Assembly: GCA_026002025.1 (NCBI GenBank)
Contig: BOAU01000001.1
Span: 21,562-85,561, forward strand
Direction of reading: 5' to 3'
DNA length: 64,000 bases
Origin: Spirochaetia bacterium
GTDB lineage: Bacteria > Spirochaetota > Spirochaetia > Treponematales > Breznakiellaceae
Shown here in pieces: positions 25,353 through 32,853 of this stretch. The stretch's first letter is position 1. The number at the start of each line of letters is the position of its first letter. A program made the translations under genes and the position numbers. The notes below the pieces were generated by a model. That model did no database searches, was not told the DNA's origin, and saw only the letters and a list, made by a program, of their open reading frames with translations.

Positions 25353-26342
25353 ATGGCTGATAAACGCTTTACCGTGCTGGACCTCATCGACCTGGACCTC
25401 AAGGAGCACAATTCCCTGAACCTCCGCTGTATCGGGGGGAGGAAGGGGCTGACACGGGAGATTGGCAGCCCGGACCTGAACCGGCCGGGGCTGGCCCTGT
25501 CGGGGTTTTATGATCTTTTTGCCCATCAGCGGATACAGCTTTTTGGACAGGGGGAAGCGGCCTACCTTGGCAAGCTGGCGGCGGAGGGTTCAGGCGCTAC
25601 TATCAGACAGATGTTTTCCTATCCCATCCCCTGCTGTATTTTTACCCACGGAATAAGCCCGGATCAGGAATTTTTTGATGAGGCTGAACACACCCAGTGC
25701 CCGATTCTGCAAACGGACCTTACCACTTCGGAATTTTCGGCCCGGATCATGCGGATACTTTCGGATATTTTTGCCCCCCGGCAGAGCGTCCACGGGGTAC
25801 TGGTGGAAGTTTCCGGTATGGGGATTCTGATCCTGGGGGATTCCGGGGTGGGCAAGAGTGAGACTGCCCTTGAGTTGATTGAACGGGGGCACCGGCTGGT
25901 GGCCGACGATGTGGTGGAACTCCACTGCGTGAACGGTAACACCCTTATCGGCGCCGGGGCAAACAAGATTATCGGGCATCATATGGAGATACGGGGCCTG
26001 GGGATCATCAATGTGACCCACCTGAAAGGGGTGGGCGCTATCCGGGACAGTAAACGGGTCCAGCTGGTGGTGGTTCTGGAGGAATGGGACGCCAACAAGA
26101 GCTACGATCGCCTGGGGACCGAAGACCAGTACATGGAATTTTTGGGGGTGAATGTCCCCAAACTGGAGATACCGGTTAAGCCGGGCCGGAACATCCCCAT
26201 CATCATTGAAGTGGCGGCCATGAATGAACGGCTCAAGAGTATGGGGTATAACGCGGCCAAGGAATTCAATCAGAACATTCTTAAATGGATAGAAAGTGAT
26301 ACCGCCCGTTCGGTGTATTTCGGCAGTGAAGATATCATCTAA
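25353..26342 (+). CDS. hprK: HPr kinase/phosphorylase
   Basis: A 329-residue protein. The C-terminal kinase domain has Walker A GDSGVGKSE (about 162-170) and the family signature IRGLGIINVTHLKGVGAI (about 214-231). The N-terminal domain is of the MurF/DUF-like HprK type. It phosphorylates HPr on Ser46 in response to energy state and removes the phosphate. It heads an operon with ptsH, 14 bases away. Confidence 0.93.
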   Translation: MADKRFTVLDLIDLDLKEHNSLNLRCIGGRKGLTREIGSPDLNRPGLALSGFYDLFAHQRIQLFGQGEAAYLGKLAAEGSGATIRQMFSYPIPCCIFTHGISPDQEFFDEAEHTQCPILQTDLTTSEFSARIMRILSDIFAPRQSVHGVLVEVSGMGILILGDSGVGKSETALELIERGHRLVADDVVELHCVNGNTLIGAGANKIIGHHMEIRGLGIINVTHLKGVGAIRDSKRVQLVVVLEEWDANKSYDRLGTEDQYMEFLGVNVPKLEIPVKPGRNIPIIIEVAAMNERLKSMGYNAAKEFNQNILKWIESDTARSVYFGSEDII

Positions 26343-26356
26343 AAAGGAAGGACGAG

Positions 26357-26623
26357 GTGACGGAAAAAAAGGTGAAAGTTTTAAATCGGGCCGGGATTCA
26401 TGCGCGGCCGGCGGCGTTGATAGTGCAGGCTGTCAAGGATTTTAAGTGCAATATCTATTTTGAACGGGAAGATGACAAGATAAACGCCAAGTCCATCATG
26501 GGGGTTATCACCCTGGGCGCGGCCTATGGTACGGAGATCAGGATCCTTGCCGAAGGCGAGGGCGAACAGCAGGCGGTTGATGTCATCGCCCATCTTTTTG
26601 AGACAAAATTCGAGGAAGATTGA
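26357..26623 (+). CDS. ptsH: HPr phosphocarrier protein
   Basis: An 88-residue protein starting at a GTG after AAGGAAGG. His15 (RAGIHARPA) is the PEP-dependent phosphorylation site and Ser46 (INAKSIMGV) the HprK site. Spirochaetes often keep these components without sugar-specific EIIB/C permeases, so the role is probably regulatory. It overlaps the next gene by 4 bases. Confidence 0.93.
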   Translation: MTEKKVKVLNRAGIHARPAALIVQAVKDFKCNIYFEREDDKINAKSIMGVITLGAAYGTEIRILAEGEGEQQAVDVIAHLFETKFEED

Positions 26624-28464
26624 AAACCGTCCGGACCCATCCAAAGTATGCCGTTATCAATGTCCGGGGCCTGGTACTGATCTATGTGCTTCTCTGCATC
26701 CTTACCGTTGTATTTTCCCGGACCTTTTTTTCCGATACCCTGCGGGATGGCGCCATACCGGGCTTCCTTAATCTAATCGTTTTCTTAACTATCCCCGTGG
26801 TACTGCTGGTTTTTTTGGCGGTTTCCATTTTCGGCCTTTTCCGGGATATTATCGCCCGCCGGACGGGGAGCAAATTCAAGGCCCGGCTTTTGGCCTACTT
26901 TATGGTCACCGTGGCCTTTTCGGCGGCTCCGGTAACCATAATTACCGGCATTTCAATCAATGAGATAACCCGCTTCTGGCGGGGCATCAATACCAATGCG
27001 GCGGCTGCGGCGGCCCAGAATTTCGCCCTGGAAACCTATTCCTTTCACATGGAAAAACTTGAAAGTCTGGTTAATAAAACTGATTTTGGCCCCCTTCTGC
27101 TTCCGGAGAGCGAGGCCGCTGAAATGGCACAGATGACCCCTGAGCAGCTCAAGGCAGCACTGCTGCCCTGGTCAACGCTGCTGCCCATAGGCATTGCATC
27201 GGTGCAGGACTTCCGGCAGCAGGAGGACGGGACCTGGACAAGCTGGGCCTTTGCCGGGGATACGGAGCGGCGGCTCACTGCTCCCCCCTCTTTGCGGCAT
27301 GGTTTTATCGGCCGGGAGATGCCCCGTGACACGGACCTTATCCGCTATGCGGTCCCGGTCGAAAGGGGCCTGGTACGGATTATCAGCTACGGTCTGGAGG
27401 AGGGTTTTGACCCAGGACTGGCGGTGATTGAAAATCAAATGAACTCTTTCCAGACCATTGATTCCATTCTGTCCAACCTGCAGCCCCTGCTGATCTTCTT
27501 TTACGGGGTCTTCTTCTTTCCCTCATTATTAATGACCCTGATTATTGCCATTTCCTTTACCCGGCGGGTGACCGCGCCCATAGTGGAACTGACCGAAGCG
27601 ACCCGGCGGGTGGCGGAGGGTGATTTTTCGATTCAGATTCTGGCCCGGCGGGGGGATGAGCTGGGACTTTTGATCCGGTCCTTTAACGCCATGGTGCAGG
27701 ACCTGGAAAAATCCCGGTCCGCGCTGGTAAAGGCTGAAAAAATTTCGATCTGGCAGAATATGGCCCAGCAGCTTGCCCACGAAATCAAAAATCCCCTGAC
27801 CCCGATCAAGCTTTCCGCGGAACGGGTCCTGCGGCGCTGGCGGAACGAGCCTGAACGGGTGGGGGAAATTCTCGAATCATCAATGCTGGCGATCATCCAG
27901 GAAACCGACGGGCTTTCCACCCTGCTTACCGAGTTCCGCACCCTTTCCCGGCCCATGGAGCCCTCCCAGTCCTGGACCAGTCTGCGGGAGCTTATTACGG
28001 AAACCGTCACCCCCTACCACAGTTCCCATCCGTCTATTCAGTTTGACATTGAGCATGTGGGGGAGGACGTAAAGGTGAAGATCGACAAGCACCGGATCGC
28101 CCAGGTGCTGACCAACCTGATCATCAACGCCATCGACGCAATGGACGGTAAGGGGCTGATAGAAATCCGCACGGACCTTGTAAAAAAACGGGAAACCCGG
28201 TATTGTAGGCTCAGTATCAGGGATACCGGAAAGGGTATTTCAAAAGAAGAAGGTTCCCTCGTTTTTACCCCCTACTTTACTACCAAAGAATCCGGTACCG
28301 GACTGGGGCTTCCAATTGTGGAACGAATCGTGAACGACCATGGCGGCGCCATCTGGTTTAACTCAGGTGAAGGAATGGGAACGACTTTTTTTATCGACTT
28401 ACCGCTTGTTCCTCAACCAAGCCCGGGGGGCGAAACGGTGTCAGGCACCGGGGGTGAAGAATAA
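26620..28464 (+). CDS. NtrY-like sensor histidine kinase
   Basis: A 614-residue membrane kinase starting at a TTG that overlaps the ptsH stop (TTGA), with GAGGAAG upstream. It has membrane segments near residues 14-35, 47-68, 85-110 and 280-305, a periplasmic/extracytoplasmic loop between about 110 and 280, and a HAMP region (about 305-355). The HisKA box is LAHEIKNPLTPIKLSAERV (phosphorylated His about 387), and the ATPase domain shows NLIINAIDAMDG and GTGLGLPIV. It is the partner of the next gene, with overlapping stop and start. Confidence 0.88.
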   Translation: MKTVRTHPKYAVINVRGLVLIYVLLCILTVVFSRTFFSDTLRDGAIPGFLNLIVFLTIPVVLLVFLAVSIFGLFRDIIARRTGSKFKARLLAYFMVTVAFSAAPVTIITGISINEITRFWRGINTNAAAAAAQNFALETYSFHMEKLESLVNKTDFGPLLLPESEAAEMAQMTPEQLKAALLPWSTLLPIGIASVQDFRQQEDGTWTSWAFAGDTERRLTAPPSLRHGFIGREMPRDTDLIRYAVPVERGLVRIISYGLEEGFDPGLAVIENQMNSFQTIDSILSNLQPLLIFFYGVFFFPSLLMTLIIAISFTRRVTAPIVELTEATRRVAEGDFSIQILARRGDELGLLIRSFNAMVQDLEKSRSALVKAEKISIWQNMAQQLAHEIKNPLTPIKLSAERVLRRWRNEPERVGEILESSMLAIIQETDGLSTLLTEFRTLSRPMEPSQSWTSLRELITETVTPYHSSHPSIQFDIEHVGEDVKVKIDKHRIAQVLTNLIINAIDAMDGKGLIEIRTDLVKKRETRYCRLSIRDTGKGISKEEGSLVFTPYFTTKESGTGLGLPIVERIVNDHGGAIWFNSGEGMGTTFFIDLPLVPQPSPGGETVSGTGGEE

Positions 28465-29939
28465 TGGCCGCAATCCATACGCCTGGCGCCGCAATCCATA
28501 CACCCGGCGCCGCAATCCTCATTATTGATGATGAGCCGGGAATCCGGCGGACCCTTGCCTCCATTCTTGAGGACGAAGGCTACAAGGCGCATACTGCGGA
28601 AGACGCGGTCCTGGGCCTGGAAATTCTGAACCGGGAAGCCATCGACCTGGTCTTCCTTGATGTGCTGCTCCCCAAACTGGGGGGCATGGAGGCCCTGGAA
28701 CAGATCCGCAGGGACTGGCCCGCAATGGAAGTGGTGGTTATTTCCGGCCACGCCAACATTGACATGGCGGTGCGGGCGGTAAAGCTCGGGGCTTTTGATT
28801 TCCTGGAAAAGCCCCTGTCCCTGGACAAGGTGCTGACCCTCTGCCGGAACGCCCTTACCGTGCAAAAGCTGCGGAAGGAAAACCGGGTGCTCAAGCAGAA
28901 AGTTAGTACCGCCAGGGATGAAATAATCGGGACCAGCTGGGAAATTGGGAATATCCGCGCCATGATCCGGCAGGCTGCCGCCAGCGATGCCCGTATCCTT
29001 ATCACCGGGGAAAACGGTACCGGGAAGGAACTGGCGGCCCGGGCCATCCACAACGGGTCGGCCAGGGCAGACAGGGCCTTTGTGGAGGTCAACTGCGCCG
29101 CCATCCCCGACACCCTTATCGAGAGCGAGCTCTTCGGCCATGAAAAGGGGGCCTTTACCGATGCGGTTTCCAGCCGCAAGGGCCGTTTTGAGCTGGCCCA
29201 CGGGGGCACCCTTTTCCTGGACGAAATCGGGGACATGTCCCTTTCCGCCCAGGCCAAGGTGCTGCGGGTCATACAGGAACAGAAAATCGAACGCCTTGGG
29301 GGGGAGAAAACCATCGACACCGATGTCCGTATCGTGGCGGCCACCAACAAGGACCTCGAAAAGGAATGCGAGCAGGGCCGCTTCCGGCAGGACCTTTTTT
29401 TCCGCCTCAACGTGATCCCCATCAGAATTCCCCCCTTAAGGGAACGGGCCGAGGATATCCCCCTGCTGCTTCATCATTTTTTAAAGGAGATGGGGAGCGA
29501 AACAACCGAATTTGATGCGGATGCCCTGGAATTCCTGGCATCCTACAGCTGGCCCGGAAATGTACGGGAACTGCGGAATCTGGCGGAACGGATTGCGGTG
29601 ATGCACAGTGGGAACAGGATCGACGGCAAGGGCTTGAAGGATCTGCTCCTTAAAAATCCGGCGGCCTTTGGGGGCCCGCCGGGCAATGGGGACTCCGCGC
29701 AGACGGCGTCTGCAGAGGAGCGGGTCCGGGCGCCGTCAGATTTTATGGAATTAAACTACAATGATGCAAAAGAATCTTTTGAAAAATACTATTTGGAATT
29801 CCAACTTTCCCGGAACAATGGTATAATATCCCGAACGGCGGAGGCTATCGGCATTTATCCGAGCAACCTCCACGCAAAGGTGCGAAAATATCAAATTGCC
29901 CCGGCTGCCCCTTTGGGCGGCCATGGCCAAAAGGATTGA
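28464..29939 (+). CDS. NtrX-like sigma-54-dependent response regulator
   Basis: A 491-residue protein: receiver (about 18-130, with the phosphorylated Asp in LVFLDVLLPK), AAA+ ATPase (Walker A GENGTGKE about 183-190, Walker B GTLFLDEIGDM) and a Fis-type helix-turn-helix at the C-terminus (RTAEAIGIYPSNLHAKV). The sigma-54 contact loop reads GAFTDA rather than GAFTGA, which may weaken or alter activation. The N-terminus carries two 7-residue repeats (IHTPGAA) from a 21-bp minisatellite; without them it would read MAAILIIDDEPG. Confidence 0.88.
   Translation: MAAIHTPGAAIHTPGAAILIIDDEPGIRRTLASILEDEGYKAHTAEDAVLGLEILNREAIDLVFLDVLLPKLGGMEALEQIRRDWPAMEVVVISGHANIDMAVRAVKLGAFDFLEKPLSLDKVLTLCRNALTVQKLRKENRVLKQKVSTARDEIIGTSWEIGNIRAMIRQAAASDARILITGENGTGKELAARAIHNGSARADRAFVEVNCAAIPDTLIESELFGHEKGAFTDAVSSRKGRFELAHGGTLFLDEIGDMSLSAQAKVLRVIQEQKIERLGGEKTIDTDVRIVAATNKDLEKECEQGRFRQDLFFRLNVIPIRIPPLRERAEDIPLLLHHFLKEMGSETTEFDADALEFLASYSWPGNVRELRNLAERIAVMHSGNRIDGKGLKDLLLKNPAAFGGPPGNGDSAQTASAEERVRAPSDFMELNYNDAKESFEKYYLEFQLSRNNGIISRTAEAIGIYPSNLHAKVRKYQIAPAAPLGGHGQKD
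28470..28511. repeat. two 21-bp minisatellite units at the start of the ntrX-like gene
   Basis: Units at 28470-28490 and 28491-28511 share the core ATCCATACNCC-GGCGCC. The same unit, reverse-complemented, occurs three times at 43762-43824. Confidence 0.85.
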
Positions 29940-30551
29940 ATGATGAAAGAACTTACACTGCGGCAAAAGGAAGTGCTGTCCTTCATCCAGGCTTATAAAA
30001 ACGAACACAACTATCCGCCGACCATTCGGGAGATGGCGGACTTTTTTTCCATTTCCGTCAAGGGCGCCCATGATCATGTGACGGCCCTGAAGAAAAAGGG
30101 CGCCTTAACCTTTGAGGACCGGCGTTCCCGGACCATGGAACTGGTGGGAAACGACAAGGATGCCGGGGAAGAGCAATTTGTTGAAATTCCCCTTGTGGGA
30201 ACCGTTGCCGCGGGGAAGCCCATCCTTGCGGAAGAAAACTATGAGGGCTCCGTTTTTCTGCATAATACCCTTTTGAAGAAAAACAAGAATTACTTTGCCT
30301 TAAAGGTGAGGGGGGATTCCATGTCCGGCGTGGGCATTATGGACGGGGATACGGCAATCATCGAAAAACAGAACACCGTCCGTAACGGAGAAATCGCCGT
30401 TGCCGTGGTGGACGAGGCGATAACCCTGAAGCGTTTCTTTAAAGAAGCCAACCGGGTCAAGCTCCAGCCTGAAAACCCCGCCTATTCCCCTATTTACAGC
30501 CAGAACGTGCGCATCGAGGGGCGGCTCGCCCAGATTCTCCGCGCCTACTGA
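29940..30551 (+). CDS. lexA: SOS repressor LexA
   Basis: A 203-residue protein. The ATG at 29940 or the next codon at 29943 may be used; AAGGA lies just upstream. A winged helix (LTLRQKEVLSFIQAY, PPTIREMADFFSIS) is followed by the self-cleavage site Ala-Gly (GTVAAGKP, about residue 88) and the Ser-Lys dyad (DSMSG and ITLKRF, about 127 and 164). RecA-stimulated cleavage derepresses DNA-repair genes. It sits directly after the ntrX-like gene and 1 base before holA. Confidence 0.92.
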   Translation: MMKELTLRQKEVLSFIQAYKNEHNYPPTIREMADFFSISVKGAHDHVTALKKKGALTFEDRRSRTMELVGNDKDAGEEQFVEIPLVGTVAAGKPILAEENYEGSVFLHNTLLKKNKNYFALKVRGDSMSGVGIMDGDTAIIEKQNTVRNGEIAVAVVDEAITLKRFFKEANRVKLQPENPAYSPIYSQNVRIEGRLAQILRAY

Positions 30552-30552
30552 A

Positions 30553-31548
30553 ATGGCTCAAGTATCCCCCAAGGGCAGCGGCCTCGATCTTGTGCATGGC
30601 TGCTCTTTCCTCTTTTTAGGCCCCGAACTGGGGGAAAAAAACGATGCGGTGGAGGGGATACGCCAAAGCCTGAAACAGGGCGGCTCCGCACCCGAGGAAA
30701 CTTCCTTCTATGCAACCGAAACAACGGTATCCGACATGGCCGCCGCCCTGCGGAACGGCTCCCTTTTTGCGGATATCAGGCTTTTCTTCATTAAAAACGC
30801 TGAAGTCATCAAAAAAAAGGATGAAATAGAACTCCTCGCATCCTACATGAAATCCCCCCAGGGCGGCACGGTTCTTATTCTGATATCCGAAGAAACGAAA
30901 CTGCCCAAGGGCCTGGAAGACGCGGTTCCCGCGGCGAACAAGCGGATCTTCTGGGAGCTTTTTGAGGACCGGAAAACCGAATGGGTGCGGGCTTTTTTCC
31001 GGCGGGAGGGCTGCCGTATTGACGAGGACGGCATCGGGGCAATCCTTGAACTGGTGGAAAACAACACCGAGGCCCTGCGCCGGGAATGCGGGCGGCTGGT
31101 GCTCTTCATGGGAAAGGATAAGCCCATAGGAGCTGCGGATGTGGACGAATGGCTTTCCCACACCCGTGAGGAATCGGCCTTTACCCTTTTTTCCCGGATT
31201 GCCGCAGGGGATCTTTCCCGGAGTGTGGAAAGCCTTCACACCCTGCTGGGCGCAAAGGAAGCGCCCCCGGCGATCCTCGCGGGCCTTGCCTGGTGTTTCC
31301 GCAAACTGCGGGATTACCAGTACCTGGTTGAATCGGGCTCCCCCAACGACTTTGAGTTCAAAAAAATCGGCCTTGGCAATCCCAAGGCCCGCAAAGACTA
31401 CACCGAAGCCTACCGCCGCTACGGCCCAGGCAGCGGGGACCGCCTGCTGGCACTTGCCGCCGAATACGATATCCGCCTCCGCTCGGGAGGAACGGCGCTG
31501 GAAGAGGTGCTGATGGAGCTGTTTTTGTATAAGGCGGTTTGCCACTAA
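30553..31548 (+). CDS. holA: DNA polymerase III delta subunit
   Basis: A 331-residue protein. SFLFLGPELGEKNDAVEGI is the ATPase-like clamp-loader opening, and the later segments (ESAFTLFSRIAAGD, LGAKEAPPAILAGLAWCFRKLRDYQ) match the delta-family middle and C-terminal domains. It opens the sliding clamp in the clamp-loader complex. It is the last gene of the hprK-holA operon. Confidence 0.85.
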   Translation: MAQVSPKGSGLDLVHGCSFLFLGPELGEKNDAVEGIRQSLKQGGSAPEETSFYATETTVSDMAAALRNGSLFADIRLFFIKNAEVIKKKDEIELLASYMKSPQGGTVLILISEETKLPKGLEDAVPAANKRIFWELFEDRKTEWVRAFFRREGCRIDEDGIGAILELVENNTEALRRECGRLVLFMGKDKPIGAADVDEWLSHTREESAFTLFSRIAAGDLSRSVESLHTLLGAKEAPPAILAGLAWCFRKLRDYQYLVESGSPNDFEFKKIGLGNPKARKDYTEAYRRYGPGSGDRLLALAAEYDIRLRSGGTALEEVLMELFLYKAVCH

Positions 31549-31664
31549 TTCAACGCCAGTTTTCCAGCAAAAGACCGGAGATAAGGGAAAAATGTTTTTG
31601 ATTATTGGTTACCACTAGGCAAACGGCGCAAAGCGACGCATATTTGAAATAAGGAGAAACTTGG

Positions 31665-31904
31665 ATGTATGCTACATACCACCTGAAAGCGGACGAATTC
31701 AACGCTGATGTTATCCAAAGCCTGAAAAACACCTTTCACCAGCGTGAAATCGTTATTTTGCCCAAAGACGAATATGACGAATGGGAAAAAGAGCGGCACA
31801 ATGCGGCGTTTACCGCAGAATTGCAACGGCGTATGAAAGAGCTTGACGAAGGCAAGGGGATAGTCAAAACCATGGCGGAACTTGAGGCTCTGGCGAATGA
31901 ATGA
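31665..31904 (+). CDS. antitoxin of a YoeB-type pair
   Basis: A 79-residue acidic protein after AAGGAGAAACTTGG. The C-terminal half (RMKELDEGKGIVKTMAELEALANE) is a typical toxin-binding helix; the N-terminus (YHLKADEFNADVIQSLKNTF) resembles the Phd/YefM or RelB type. It overlaps the toxin by 8 bases. Confidence 0.8.
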   Translation: MYATYHLKADEFNADVIQSLKNTFHQREIVILPKDEYDEWEKERHNAAFTAELQRRMKELDEGKGIVKTMAELEALANE

Positions 31905-32160
31905 TGTAATTTTTCATGCTAAAGCCTTTAAGGAATACATGAATTGGCAGGCCGAAGACCGTAAAACCCTTAAAAAGATAAATGAACTTATAAAAGACAT
32001 TCAACGTAATGGATTACTGCAAGGTACAGGCAAGCCGGAAGCGTTAAAACACATGAAGGCATATAGCCGCCATATTGATGACGCAAACCGGCTCATATAT
32101 TCAGTCGATGAAAACCAAAACTTGCATATTATTGCCTGTAAAGGTCATTATACAAAATAA
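31897..32160 (+). CDS. yoeB: YoeB/Txe-family toxin
   Basis: An 87-residue protein; the ATG at 31897 inside the antitoxin end is preferred over an upstream TTG at 31882. NGLLQGTGKPEALKHM, SRHIDDANRLIYSV and the final CKGHY are the YoeB pattern, with the catalytic His/Tyr near the end. It is a ribosome-dependent mRNA endonuclease by family. Confidence 0.88.
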   Translation: MNDVIFHAKAFKEYMNWQAEDRKTLKKINELIKDIQRNGLLQGTGKPEALKHMKAYSRHIDDANRLIYSVDENQNLHIIACKGHYTK

Positions 32161-32168
32161 AGGTATAT

Positions 32169-32200
32169 GGTTAATTAATTTCTATTTTGGAATCGGCTCA
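32169..32200. repeat. isolated right end of the palindromic element
   Basis: GTTAATTAATTTC then TATTTTGGAATCGGCTCA, the terminal sequence of the family. No matching left end is found on the far side of the YoeB pair. Confidence 0.7.
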
Positions 32201-32221
32201 GATTTTTATAATTTTTTCCCC

Positions 32222-32250
32222 TTAACAACACAGGTGTACAAGGCTATACT
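32222..32250 (+). promoter_or_regulatory. promoter of mntP, leaderless geometry
   Basis: TTAACA at 32222-32227 and TATACT at 32245-32250, spacing 17. The mntP ATG is only 6 bases downstream of the -10 hexamer. Confidence 0.65.
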
Positions 32251-32256
32251 ACCCAA

Positions 32257-32853
32257 ATGCTTTCCATCGTACTTATCGGTGTTTCGCTATCCATGGACGC
32301 ATTTGCCATATCGGTCAGTTCCGGTATCAGTATTCCCGGTCTGCGGCCTTTTTACGTGGTGCGGTCCAGCTTCTTTTTCGGGCTGTTCCAGTTCATCATG
32401 CCGGTTGCGGGGTGGTTCCTGGGCAGTACCTTCGCGGGCTATATCGACGCCTTTGACCACTGGGTCGTGTTTGCCCTACTGGCCTTTATCGGCGGTAAGA
32501 TGGCGATTGAAAGTCTGCGATCAAAGGCTGGGAACGATAAGGCGGGAGAAGCCGGGTCCGGCAAGGCGGAGTCCGGCGGCGGCGACATTCGGAACCTGGG
32601 AACCCTGCTGACCCTTTCGGCGGCGACCAGCATTGACGCTTTGGCGGTTGGTGTGTCCTTCAGCCTGCTCAAACAGGGGATATGGCTTAACGCCGGCATT
32701 ATCGGGGCGGTGACCCTGCTCATCTGCCTGGCGGGGTTTGAGTTCGGCCGCCGCCTGGGCAGACTTTTTGAAAAATGGGCCGGCCTTGCCGGCGGGCTCA
32801 TGCTCATCGGTATTGGGACCAAGATACTTATTGAGCACCTTATCGCGGGTTAA
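32257..32853 (+). CDS. mntP: manganese efflux pump MntP
   Basis: A 198-residue protein with six hydrophobic segments. The family marks are VSLSMDAFAISVS (about 9-21) and AATSIDALAVGVS (about 126-138), which are related halves of an internal repeat with the conserved Asp in each. It exports Mn2+. A disordered Gly/Lys/Ser-rich stretch (about 90-112) separates the halves. No Mn riboswitch is visible in the short leader. It ends convergently over the antiporter stop. Confidence 0.9.
   Translation: MLSIVLIGVSLSMDAFAISVSSGISIPGLRPFYVVRSSFFFGLFQFIMPVAGWFLGSTFAGYIDAFDHWVVFALLAFIGGKMAIESLRSKAGNDKAGEAGSGKAESGGGDIRNLGTLLTLSAATSIDALAVGVSFSLLKQGIWLNAGIIGAVTLLICLAGFEFGRRLGRLFEKWAGLAGGLMLIGIGTKILIEHLIAG

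Noticed and set aside
31549..32200. YoeB pair as cargo of a complete palindromic element
   Set aside because: Only the right end is present; no left end or target duplication could be found upstream of 31665.
32161..32256. Manganese riboswitch before mntP
   Set aside because: The gap holds the end of a palindromic element, and the predicted transcript start leaves almost no leader.
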